A stretch of 41,264 nucleotides of DNA from NCBI GenBank assembly GCA_947452295.1, contig CANGCK010000028.1, forward strand, positions 1-41,264. The letters run 5' to 3'. The position numbers were made by a program, and so were the translations under genes. Source of the stretch: Sphingobacteriia bacterium. Its GTDB lineage: Bacteria > Bacteroidota > Bacteroidia > Chitinophagales > Chitinophagaceae. This document shows, one piece after another, positions 32,489-40,971 of this stretch (position 1 is the stretch's first letter; every line of letters begins with the position of its first letter). Under the pieces are notes generated by a model that did not search any database, was not told the origin of the DNA, and was given only the letters and a program-made list of their open reading frames with translations.

Positions 32489-34426
32489 CTATTCAGGTGA
32501 TTTACGTTCAACAATTTCATCCTTTATTAATTGAATAAATTCATTTACCGCTAAAGTTCCCAAATCTCCCTTACCCTGCCGCCTAATTGCCAACTTACCT
32601 TCATTCACTTCTTTTTCTCCTAATACCAACATATAAGGCACTTTCATTAATTCTGTATCCCTTATCTTTTTACCGATTTTTTCGCTTCTATCATCTATCT
32701 CTACCCTTACGCCTGCTTGTTTTAATTGCTGTTGCACCATAGTTGCATATTCCATAAACTTATCGCTAATGGGTAAAATTTTTGCTTGTAATGGCGCTAA
32801 CCATACCGGAAATTTACCTGCATAATGTTCTAATAAAAAGCCAATAAAACGTTCATGTGTACCCAAGGGTGCCCTATGAATAATCAATGGGATATCGGGT
32901 TCATTATTTTGATTAGTATAAGACAATTTAAACTTTCGGCCCGAATTAAAATCAACCTGATTAGTTGCCAATGTAAATTCTCTACCAATTGTACTCCAAA
33001 TTTGTACATCTATTTTAGGACCATAAAAAGCTGCTTCATCTTGTACTTCAACAAATGGAGTATTGGTTTCTATTAATACCTGCCGAACCATCTCTTCTGT
33101 TTCCTTCCATAGTTCGGGTTCATTTACATATTTCTGCCCCAACTTACTAGGCTCGTGCAAACTCAAGCGCATTACATATTTGTCAATACCAAAAATGTTG
33201 AAATATTTAAGGTACATATCGTTTACAGCTCTAAACTCTTGCGCAAACTGTTCTTTATTACAGTAAATATGTGCATCATTCATGTGCAAACAACGAACAC
33301 GCATCAATCCAAATAATTCGCCACTTTGCTCATAACGATAACAGGTTCCATATTCAGCAATCCGATAAGGTAAATCTTTATAGCTCTTTGGTTCAGCATC
33401 AAAAATTTTATGGTGATGTGGACAGTTCATTGCTTTTAGATAATATTTAGTACCATCTAACTCCATCGGTGGAAACATACTATCGGCATAATAAGGAAGA
33501 TGACCACTTGTTAGGTACATGCTTTCTTTAGCAATATGTGGAGTAACCACTCTTTTATAACCAGCAGCTTCTTCTGTTTCTTTGGCTAAACGTTCTAACT
33601 CTTCTATAATAATGGTTCCATTGGGCATCCATAATGGCAAGCCCGGACCAACATCATCATCCATGGTATAAATACCCAATTCTTTCCCAAGTTTTCGATG
33701 GTCTCTTTTTTTAGCTTCCTCCAACATTAATATGTATTCATCCAATTCTTTTTGAGATGGGAAACTTACACCATATAAACGAGTAAGCATTTTATTTTTT
33801 TCATCGCCTTTCCAATAAGCACCAGCAATGCTGGTTAGCTTAATGGCTTTAATGAAACCGGTATGAGGAATATGTGGCCCGCGACACAAATCAGTAAACG
33901 CACCTTGCTGGTAAAAAGTAATTTCACCATCAGTTAAATTACTGAGTAAGTCTAACTTGTACTCATCCCCTTTTTCAGTGAAGTAGTTTATAGCATCTGA
34001 CTTAGATTTTTCTATTCGGGCAAAAACATTGTTCTTTTTAGCCAGCTCATTCATCTTTTTCTCAATGGCAATTAAGTCGTCGTCCGAAATTTTCCGATCG
34101 CCTAAATCCATATCATAGTAAAATCCTTTATCGAGCGCAGGCCCTACCCAAAACTTTACACCCGGAAAAATTGCTTCAATTGCCTCTGCCATTAAGTGAG
34201 CAGTAGAATGCCAAAAAGTGTTTTTTCCCTCTGCATCATCCCATGTGTGAAATTTAATAGAAGCATCTTCTACAATGGCTTGGGAGGTATCTACCACCTT
34301 ATTGTTTACACTAGCCACCAACACTTTTCTAGCCAATCCTTCACTTATAGATTTGGCCACATCGAGCGCCGAAATACCCGGCTCATATTGCCTTACTGCC
34401 CCATCCGGAAAACTAATGTTTATCAT
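32489..34426 (-). CDS. thrS: Threonyl-tRNA synthetase
   Basis: Class II synthetase, 645 aa. Domains in order are TGS (about 1-62), the editing domain with HSTAHLMAEAI (73-77 region) and a distal Cys motif (DLCRGPHIPHTG), the catalytic core with YYLKAMNCPHHHKIF (zinc Cys), FRIAEYGTCYRYEQSGE-type motif 2 and HRAPLGTHERFIGFLLEHY (motif 3), and an anticodon-binding domain from about 545 (WLAPLQAKILPIS). The -7 element on minus is at 34458-34465. Confidence 0.98.
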   Translation of the reverse strand: MINISFPDGAVRQYEPGISALDVAKSISEGLARKVLVASVNNKVVDTSQAIVEDASIKFHTWDDAEGKNTFWHSTAHLMAEAIEAIFPGVKFWVGPALDKGFYYDMDLGDRKISDDDLIAIEKKMNELAKKNNVFARIEKSKSDAINYFTEKGDEYKLDLLSNLTDGEITFYQQGAFTDLCRGPHIPHTGFIKAIKLTSIAGAYWKGDEKNKMLTRLYGVSFPSQKELDEYILMLEEAKKRDHRKLGKELGIYTMDDDVGPGLPLWMPNGTIIIEELERLAKETEEAAGYKRVVTPHIAKESMYLTSGHLPYYADSMFPPMELDGTKYYLKAMNCPHHHKIFDAEPKSYKDLPYRIAEYGTCYRYEQSGELFGLMRVRCLHMNDAHIYCNKEQFAQEFRAVNDMYLKYFNIFGIDKYVMRLSLHEPSKLGQKYVNEPELWKETEEMVRQVLIETNTPFVEVQDEAAFYGPKIDVQIWSTIGREFTLATNQVDFNSGRKFKLSYTNQNNEPDIPLIIHRAPLGTHERFIGFLLEHYAGKFPVWLAPLQAKILPISDKFMEYATMVQQQLKQAGVRVEIDDRSEKIGKKIRDTELMKVPYMLVLGEKEVNEGKLAIRRQGKGDLGTLAVNEFIQLIKDEIVERKSPE

Positions 34427-34457
34427 ATATTATTAATAACTCGTTTAAATAAGGCTG

Positions 34458-34465
34458 CAAAGGTA
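34458..34465 (-). promoter_or_regulatory. Candidate -7 element of thrS
   Basis: CAAAGGTA on plus reads TACCTTTG on minus, 31 nt before the thrS ATG. Confidence 0.65.
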
Positions 34466-34522
34466 GCAAATACCATAAAATCTTTAACGGTTTTTTATAA
34501 TCATATTTAACTGAGTTGTTAT

Positions 34523-34530
34523 TAGTTTTG
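34523..34530 (+). promoter_or_regulatory. Candidate -7 element overlapping the start region of the 34535 gene
   Basis: TAGTTTTG ends 4 nt before the ATG at 34535. With the usual spacing the transcript would begin at or next to the start codon, that is, leaderless. Confidence 0.5.
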
Positions 34531-34534
34531 CAGT

Positions 34535-35626
34535 ATGAGGAGAATTTTTACCCTTTTTATTTGTATATTGATTGGTACGACTGCCCAATCGCAAGATATT
34601 ACCGGCATTTGGAGAGGTTATTTTAGTTCGGCAAATGGACTATATAGAGAAGGAATACAAGAAGAAATGTACAAATACGAGATTCAACTCGAGCAAAAAC
34701 CTAATACAAGTATAAAAGGAGTTACTTTTTCTTACAAAACTACCGTTTTTTACGGTAAATCTTTGGCACAGGGCATTTACAATACCAAATCTAAAACCCT
34801 CTTACTAAAAGAAACAGCATTGGTTGATTTAAAAGTTGAAGGTATTACAGAACCATGCTTAATGACCTGCTATTTAGATTATAATAAAGTGGGTAAGCTG
34901 GAAGTGTTACAAGGAACATTTATATCAACTAATGTAAAAGATAAGGGCGACTGTGGCAGTGGGAAGGTATATTTAGAGCGTGTTCCTACTTCGGATTTCA
35001 AGAAAGAAGACTTCTTGAAAAAACCTAAAATAGATACACAAAAAACAGCTCCAGCTATTGTAAAAAACAAACCAATTAATACCAATTTACCTTCAACAAA
35101 TACTTTACAACAAAAGCCCAATACAACAATTGCCAATAAATTGTTGCCTGCGCCTAAAGATGTATTAACCACCCCAATCCCTTTATTCAAACAAAAAACG
35201 GAAGAACAAACCATTGCCAATCCAATTAAGCCTAATATAGAACCTGATACTAAAAAATCACCACCAATACCCAAGATTTTAAAAGAAAGAGAAAATAATT
35301 TAGTAAAAACCATTTACTCAGATGACGAATCGGTATTAATTGAATTATATGACAATGGTACTATTGATAATGATACCATTTCTGTTTATAACAACAACGA
35401 ATTGGTAGTAAAACGAGGTAGATTGGCTGTTAATCCTATTACCATTAAAGTAAACAATACTGCAACCGACCCATACCACGAGTTAGTTATTGTTGCAGAA
35501 AATCTTGGTGAAATACCTCCTAATACTGCTTTAATGGTTGTTACTGCAGGCAAAAAAAGGTATGAAGTGTTTTTAGATTCTGATGAAGCGCGCAATGCCA
35601 AAGTGATTATCCAGTATAAACATTAG
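34535..35626 (+). CDS. Secreted protein of unknown function, two beta domains with a linker
   Basis: 363 aa with a signal peptide (FTLFICILIGTTAQSQ). The N-terminal domain (about 20-150) starts ITGIWRGYFSS, a G-x-W opening reminiscent of lipocalin-like beta barrels. It contains three Cys (PCLMTCYLD and GDCGSG). Residues about 155-265 form a low-complexity Lys/Thr/Pro/Asn linker. The C-terminal domain (about 270-363) has IELYDNGTIDNDTISVYNNN, then ITIKVNNTATDPYHELVIVA and ALMVVTAGKKRYEVFLDSDE, a beta-sandwich-like pattern found at the end of several Chitinophagaceae secreted proteins. No enzyme motif. Its stop overlaps by four bases with that of the opposing TonB receptor gene. Confidence 0.8.
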   Translation: MRRIFTLFICILIGTTAQSQDITGIWRGYFSSANGLYREGIQEEMYKYEIQLEQKPNTSIKGVTFSYKTTVFYGKSLAQGIYNTKSKTLLLKETALVDLKVEGITEPCLMTCYLDYNKVGKLEVLQGTFISTNVKDKGDCGSGKVYLERVPTSDFKKEDFLKKPKIDTQKTAPAIVKNKPINTNLPSTNTLQQKPNTTIANKLLPAPKDVLTTPIPLFKQKTEEQTIANPIKPNIEPDTKKSPPIPKILKERENNLVKTIYSDDESVLIELYDNGTIDNDTISVYNNNELVVKRGRLAVNPITIKVNNTATDPYHELVIVAENLGEIPPNTALMVVTAGKKRYEVFLDSDEARNAKVIIQYKH

Positions 35627-37977
35627 AACTTAATATTCCATGTTACAGATGGAATAATTGGAAATAATGATACTTGTTTTGCGGAAACTTTTAGGTTTCC
35701 TGCAGCGGCAGCACCTTCTGAATCAAAATAAATAAAATATGGATTGGCACGGCTATAAACATTATAAACACTAAACACCCAATTAGAACTGTATTTGCGT
35801 TGTTTTTTAGGGATGGGTGTATAAGTTGCAGCAAAATCTAACCGATGATAGGGATTCATTCTATATGAATTAATGCTGCCAAATTGTTGCGACAACACTC
35901 CTTCAACAAAATAAAAACGTTCGGGCACAGAAGTAGTACTTCCTGTACCATATACAAATACGGAAGACAACCGCCATTTTTTACTGGCTTCGTAATTTCC
36001 TACTATAGAAATATCGTGCCTACGATCATATTTACTTGGAAACTGATTGCCCTTATTGAGTGCATCAAATTTGCGCCATGTCCAGCTTAGCGTATAACCT
36101 ATCCAACCAGTAAAACGTCCTTTAACTTTATTGATGAACAATTCTGTGCCGTAACTCCAGCCTTTGCCAAATACGAAATCTTCTTCAGGATCTTTTAAAG
36201 AGGGGGTATATCCTTCTTTATATTCTATTTGATTGTTCATTGTTTTGTAATATGCCTCCAGCGACGTTTCGAACATGCCATTGGAAAAATTCTTAAAATA
36301 CCCTACGGCATATTGCCAACTTATTTGCGGCTTCACTCTTAATGTACTGGGCACCCATAAATCGGTAGGTAAAGTAGACCCGGCATTGGTTACTAAATGA
36401 ATGTATTGCAAATTTCTAGTAATCGCTGTTTTAAAAGAAGAGGTCTCGTTTAATGTATATCGAAGTGTAGCACGTGGTTCTAAACCACCATACCCTTTTA
36501 CTACATTACCCGAAGCGTATTGCACACTGTCGGTTTTATTGCCATATACATCTCGCTCATAATAGGTATACTTACCCACTTGTTGAAATAAACTGTAACG
36601 TAACCCTACATTTAATTTTAAGGCTGAATTTATTTCCCAGTCATCCTGCAAATACATTGCAAATTCCTTGGCATATTTTTTTGTGCCATTATCTGGTTGA
36701 AACACTACACTATCTTGATTGCCAGTTAATATATTAGGTAAAAAAGTATGGAAAGTATATTGAGCACCAAACTTAAGTTTGTGGTCGGGAGTAGGGTAAA
36801 AATCAATATCTGATTTTAGTGTAAGATCTTTAATACCTGAAGAAAGATTGATGTTGAAATTATTTTGTTTACCATTTAACCCAAAATTATAATCGTTGTA
36901 AACGGCAGTAGTATTCATGAACATTTTTTTGTTGAAAACATGGTTCCAACGTAATGTGGCTGTAGCATTTCCCCAATCGATCAATGTTTTAAAAGAGCGA
37001 GCGGCATTGTTAAAAGTAAATTTATCTCTTCCAAAATATCCACTGATGAATAAGTGGTCTTTTTCAGAAAATTGATAATTCATTTTTGCATTTAAATCAT
37101 AAAAATAATAACCAGATCCATAAAAATCGCTTGTCTTTTTAATCAATGGTTTCACCAATGCATCAATATAAGTTCTACGGGCAGAAATAATAAAAGATCC
37201 TTTCTTATTAAATAAAGGTGCTTGAATGGAAAAACGTGAAGCAATTAAACCAATACCCGCATCAATTTGCGTTTTATTTATATTGCCCTCTTTCATTGCC
37301 ACATCAACCACCGACGACAATCTCCCCCCATATTGTGCTGGCATACCTCCCTTAATTAGCGTTACATTTTTAATGGCATCTGCATTGAATACAGAGAAAA
37401 AACCAAACAAATGACCAGTATTATAGACTACAGCGTCATCCAATAAAATAAGGTTTTGATCGGGGCCTCCACCTCTTACATAAAAACCTGCATTCCCTTC
37501 GCCTGCATTTCTTATACCAGGCATTAATTGTAAAGTTTTTAAAATATCTACCTCCCCTAAAAAAGCCGGCAGAGCCTTTGCTGTATTTACATTTAACTCT
37601 AACTTACCCATTTGTGCTGTTTTTACATTATTATCGCGCTTACGAGCAGTTACAGTAACAGCATTAATTATTAAGGAGTTGGGCGAAAGTAAAAGGGTAA
37701 AAGTTTTATTTTGATTTAGCTCTATTGATATTTCTTTGGATTGATACCCGATAAAACTCCCATTTAACTGATACGTACCCCTAGGGAGTGTAATAGAAAA
37801 AAAACCATAGCCATTGGTAGCAATTGACTTCCCGGCAGATTTCACCCCTAAATTAGCCCCTATCAGGGTTTCTCCACTTAAACTGTCTTTAACATATCCA
37901 CTGATGGTGAATTTTTCTTGTGCTAATAGTTGTACAGTTGCAAATAGTAATGTAATGCTCCACAAAAATTTCTTCAT
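35623..37977 (-). CDS. TonB-dependent outer-membrane receptor
   Basis: 784 aa. Signal peptide MKKFLWSITLLFATVQLLAQ, then a carboxypeptidase-regulatory-like beta domain (about 22-105: ISGYVKDSLSGETLIGANL). The plug domain (about 120-235) shows DILKTLQLMPGIRN, GFYVRGGGPDQNLILLDDAV and IKGGMPAQYGGRLSSVVDV. A 22-strand type barrel follows to the end. It is not a SusC form, and no SusD gene is adjacent. It lies 31 bp downstream of the DUF3347 lipoprotein, in one transcript. The substrate is unknown; the DUF3347 neighbour hints at metal handling. Confidence 0.93.
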   Translation of the reverse strand: MKKFLWSITLLFATVQLLAQEKFTISGYVKDSLSGETLIGANLGVKSAGKSIATNGYGFFSITLPRGTYQLNGSFIGYQSKEISIELNQNKTFTLLLSPNSLIINAVTVTARKRDNNVKTAQMGKLELNVNTAKALPAFLGEVDILKTLQLMPGIRNAGEGNAGFYVRGGGPDQNLILLDDAVVYNTGHLFGFFSVFNADAIKNVTLIKGGMPAQYGGRLSSVVDVAMKEGNINKTQIDAGIGLIASRFSIQAPLFNKKGSFIISARRTYIDALVKPLIKKTSDFYGSGYYFYDLNAKMNYQFSEKDHLFISGYFGRDKFTFNNAARSFKTLIDWGNATATLRWNHVFNKKMFMNTTAVYNDYNFGLNGKQNNFNINLSSGIKDLTLKSDIDFYPTPDHKLKFGAQYTFHTFLPNILTGNQDSVVFQPDNGTKKYAKEFAMYLQDDWEINSALKLNVGLRYSLFQQVGKYTYYERDVYGNKTDSVQYASGNVVKGYGGLEPRATLRYTLNETSSFKTAITRNLQYIHLVTNAGSTLPTDLWVPSTLRVKPQISWQYAVGYFKNFSNGMFETSLEAYYKTMNNQIEYKEGYTPSLKDPEEDFVFGKGWSYGTELFINKVKGRFTGWIGYTLSWTWRKFDALNKGNQFPSKYDRRHDISIVGNYEASKKWRLSSVFVYGTGSTTSVPERFYFVEGVLSQQFGSINSYRMNPYHRLDFAATYTPIPKKQRKYSSNWVFSVYNVYSRANPYFIYFDSEGAAAAGNLKVSAKQVSLFPIIPSVTWNIKF

Positions 37978-38008
37978 GCTGCTATGGTCAATTAAAAAAG
38001 GAAATTAT

Positions 38009-38596
38009 TTAATGCTTGATTGAACGTAAATCAATAGAATCGCGTACTTCACCACAAGTAATCATTTTCTTAGGCAAATAAGGATTTTGAATAATACGCG
38101 AATTACTTAACCAATAAGCACCTTCATTATCAAAAGCCATTGGACAAAATTGATGATAAACCACTTCTTGATCAAATTGTACAGTTCGTATAAAGTCGTA
38201 GTATTGTTCTCCAATCATTTGAAAAGCTTTTCGCTTTTCTGTTATATTTTTTTCCCCGATTAATCCTTTTAATTCGGCCGAAATACCATCGGCGTATGAT
38301 TTTGCCGTTGTAACAACTGCACTATCTACACCTAATGAATCAAATTTAATTTGATCTACTAACAACAGTAACCGCTGAGCAGTTCCATTGATGGCAGTAT
38401 CATTTTCTTTAATAAATTGATCTTTTAGCGCGTAGTAACCATCTAAGGCCAATTTAAATGTTTGATTAAATGCTGCTGAATGACTACTGTGCATATTTCC
38501 AGTTGTTGCAGCTGTATTTGAAGCGTTGTTATTTTGTTGCTCAGCACCACAAGAAATGGACAATATTGCAATGAAAAATGTATAAAATGATTTCAT
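38009..38596 (-). CDS. DUF3347 domain lipoprotein
   Basis: 195 aa lipoprotein: the signal FYTFFIAILSISC ends at a lipobox Cys, followed by an Asn/Ser/His-rich linker (NMHSSHSAAFN). The DUF3347 domain has a helical body and the conserved end YHQFCPMAFDNEGAYWLS, then NPYLPKKMITCGEV, with fixed His, two Cys and Met. This domain occurs in Bacteroidota beside or fused to CusB-type copper/cation efflux proteins. A metal-binding role is therefore plausible but not shown. First gene of a unit with the TonB receptor. Confidence 0.88.
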   Translation of the reverse strand: MKSFYTFFIAILSISCGAEQQNNNASNTAATTGNMHSSHSAAFNQTFKLALDGYYALKDQFIKENDTAINGTAQRLLLLVDQIKFDSLGVDSAVVTTAKSYADGISAELKGLIGEKNITEKRKAFQMIGEQYYDFIRTVQFDQEVVYHQFCPMAFDNEGAYWLSNSRIIQNPYLPKKMITCGEVRDSIDLRSIKH

Positions 38597-38682
38597 TTGT
38601 TAAAAATTTTAAATTGTAAATTCAAGTCAACCACTTAAATATATACATATTTTATATAATACGAATACATTAAATTATTCCA

Positions 38683-38690
38683 CAAAAGTA
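38683..38690 (-). promoter_or_regulatory. Candidate -7 element of the DUF3347-receptor unit
   Basis: CAAAAGTA on plus is TACTTTTG on minus, 86 nt before the ATG. It is back-to-back with the ABC-F promoter, about 30 bp apart. Confidence 0.5.
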
Positions 38691-38720
38691 AAGCAATTTA
38701 CTTTGAGAGCTGATTAGAAT

Positions 38721-38728
38721 TACCTTTG
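38721..38728 (+). promoter_or_regulatory. Candidate -7 element of the ABC-F gene
   Basis: TACCTTTG matches TAnnTTTG, 22 nt before the ATG at 38751. A TTTG lies upstream at 38702-38705 with a shorter spacer (15 nt). Confidence 0.65.
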
Positions 38729-38750
38729 CGCCTTAAAATACCTTAAACTC

Positions 38751-40745
38751 ATGTTGATTGGATTCCAGAATGTTACTTTTGAATTTGGTGCACGCGTAAT
38801 TGTAGATGATGCCACTTGGCATATTCAACCCGGCGACAGGATTGGCTTAGTGGGTTATAATGGTACAGGAAAATCTACTTTATTGAAAGTATTAGTAGGA
38901 GAATATCAACCCTCTAAAGGTTCTGTTGAAAAAGGTAGAGATACCACTATTGGGTATTTACACCAGGACTTGCTAAGCTTCGACACGAATGAATCAATTA
39001 CAGAAGTTGCATTAAGTGCCTTTGAAAGGGTACGTCAACTTGAAAAAGAAATTGAAACTTTAGGTAATGAGTTAGAAAAAAATTCAGAAGACGAAGCCTT
39101 ATTAATTAAATATACCGATTGCCTGCATGAATTAGATGTGTTGGACGGTTACAATATACATCATAAAGCAGAGGAGGTATTACACGGCTTAGGATTTAGC
39201 AATGAAGATTTGATTCGACCTTATAAAGAATTTAGTGGAGGTTGGAGAATGCGTGTACTATTGGCTAAAATGATCTTACAACAGCCCGATGTATTGTTGA
39301 TGGATGAACCTACCAACCACTTAGACCTACCTTCTATTGAATGGTTAGAGAAATATCTTATCCACTATAAAGGGAGCGTTGTTATTGTTAGCCATGATAA
39401 GTTTTTCTTAAATAGAATGGTCAATAAAATTGTTGAATTATATCAGCAACAATTACATATTTATTCGGGTGATTTTGATTTTTACGAACAAGAAAAATTG
39501 ATTCGTATTGAAATGCAACAGAAAGCATTTGAAAATCAGCAAGACTACATTCGTCAGCAAGAAAGGTTTATTGAGCGTTTTAAAGCCAAAGCCAGTAAGG
39601 CGGCTCAAGCACAGAGTGTACAGAAGCGATTAGACAAACTCGATAAAATTGAAGATGTTCAGCTAGAACGACCTGATTTACGTATTAACTTTCAACTAGA
39701 TAAAGTACCTGGAAAGGTATTGGTAACCTTAAAAGACATCTCAAAACAATTTGGCCAAAATCATATTGTTACCAATGCGGGGGCTGAAATTGAGCGGGGT
39801 GATAAAATTGCATTAATTGGTGCCAATGGTAAAGGTAAATCTACCTTATTGCGAATAGTTGCAGGTACCGAACAGTATTCGGGTGATAGAGCATGGGGAC
39901 ACAATGTAGAACAAAGCTTTTATGCACAGCACCAACTGGAAGCATTAGGAATGAGTCATACTATTTTAGAAGAATTGCAGCATTGTGGAAGTAAAAAAAC
40001 CGATCCTGAATTAAGGGGTTTATTGGGTGCTTTTTTGTTTGGAGGAGAAGATGTTGACAAAAAAATTAAAGTGTTGAGTGGTGGAGAAAAAGCACGTGTA
40101 GCATTAGCTAAAACCATTGTAAGCAAAGCCAATTTTTTAATTCTGGATGAACCTACCAACCACTTAGATATGCACTCGGTAGAGTTGTTGGCTGAAGCAT
40201 TGAACAAATACGAAGGAAGCTATATTTTAGTTAGCCATGATCGTTACTTTATTTCAAAAACAGCCAACAAGATTTGGGAGATAGTTGATCAGCAGATAAA
40301 AGAATTCAAAGGGACTTATCAAGAATGGGTAGAATGGAATGAGCGAATGGAAAAACAGAAGAAATTAGACAATGTAGCAGGCACAAATCCAACTAATTTA
40401 GATACTAAATCAAGTAATCAAAAGAAAGCAGCGGCAACACCTACGGCTCCAGTAAAAACTGCTGTAGAAAATATAGTACCTGGAAAACCAATTAACAAAG
40501 AAGCGCAAAAAGAATTACAAAAGCAGCAACGGAAATTAGCCAATATTGAAGAATCAATTGGTAAGGCACAAGAAGAAAAGAAAAGTTGCGAGGCTGAATT
40601 AGGTAATCCCGACATTTATTCTAACAAAGAACATTTCAACAAAATCGAGCAAGCTTATAAAGTGGCACAACAAAAGCTTGCCGAATTGAATAAAGAATAT
40701 GAGGCACAATTTGAACTGGTAATGGAAATGGAAGGTGGGATGTGA
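38751..40745 (+). CDS. ABC-F family ATPase
   Basis: Soluble protein of 664 aa with two ABC ATPase domains and no membrane segment. Domain 1 has Walker A GYNGTGKST, signature FSGGWRMRV and Walker B VLLMDEPTNHLDL. The inter-domain linker (about 240-315) is a long charged helical pair (QKAFENQQDYIRQQERFIER). Domain 2 has GANGKGKST, LSGGEKARVALAK and LILDEPTNHLDM. After a Thr/Ala/Pro stretch the C-terminal ~80 residues form a coiled coil (KEAQKELQKQQRKLANIEES), as in Uup-like members. These proteins act on the ribosome; a specific role (antibiotic protection versus general factor) cannot be decided. Confidence 0.95.
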   Translation: MLIGFQNVTFEFGARVIVDDATWHIQPGDRIGLVGYNGTGKSTLLKVLVGEYQPSKGSVEKGRDTTIGYLHQDLLSFDTNESITEVALSAFERVRQLEKEIETLGNELEKNSEDEALLIKYTDCLHELDVLDGYNIHHKAEEVLHGLGFSNEDLIRPYKEFSGGWRMRVLLAKMILQQPDVLLMDEPTNHLDLPSIEWLEKYLIHYKGSVVIVSHDKFFLNRMVNKIVELYQQQLHIYSGDFDFYEQEKLIRIEMQQKAFENQQDYIRQQERFIERFKAKASKAAQAQSVQKRLDKLDKIEDVQLERPDLRINFQLDKVPGKVLVTLKDISKQFGQNHIVTNAGAEIERGDKIALIGANGKGKSTLLRIVAGTEQYSGDRAWGHNVEQSFYAQHQLEALGMSHTILEELQHCGSKKTDPELRGLLGAFLFGGEDVDKKIKVLSGGEKARVALAKTIVSKANFLILDEPTNHLDMHSVELLAEALNKYEGSYILVSHDRYFISKTANKIWEIVDQQIKEFKGTYQEWVEWNERMEKQKKLDNVAGTNPTNLDTKSSNQKKAAATPTAPVKTAVENIVPGKPINKEAQKELQKQQRKLANIEESIGKAQEEKKSCEAELGNPDIYSNKEHFNKIEQAYKVAQQKLAELNKEYEAQFELVMEMEGGM

Positions 40746-40971
40746 TTAGTAAGTGTACTATTTAAAAAGTGGGTGTGGCGTAATAAAGTATATGCATAGG
40801 TTTAACTAATCAATTCTGGCACTTTGGTTGGTACGCTTTAATCCATATTGATGCATTGATACAGAAACTTCTTTTTAAGAATGTACTGGATTTTATAAAG
40901 CATTTGTGAGGGTATCATTTCGGTATACCGCTGTATTTATAATTTATGTTTACCTCGCGGGTGCTGAGTGC
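40746..40971. other. Intergenic region between the ABC-F gene and the RHS fragment
   Basis: About 225 bp with no intact gene. It holds the short RHS-like remnant, the palindrome CGGTATACCG near 40920, and no clear terminator for the ABC-F gene. Confidence 0.5.
40806..40859 (-). pseudogene. Possible RHS-like remnant
   Basis: On the minus strand, 17 codons read SMHQYGLKRTNQSARID and then a stop (40806-40808). The first part resembles SMNQYGLKKPIATSSQLID in the RHS fragment 350 bp upstream. A stop lies five codons before SMH, so this is at most a broken copy. The match is short and could be chance. Confidence 0.35.

Noticed and set aside
35623..37977. SusC-type receptor of a polysaccharide utilisation locus
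   Set aside because: At 784 aa it is shorter than SusC proteins, has no adjacent SusD, and lies over 20 kb from the glycosidases.
38751..40745. Antibiotic resistance ABC-F determinant
   Set aside because: Only general ABC-F features are visible; the linker cannot be tied to a resistance subfamily by eye and the setting is housekeeping.
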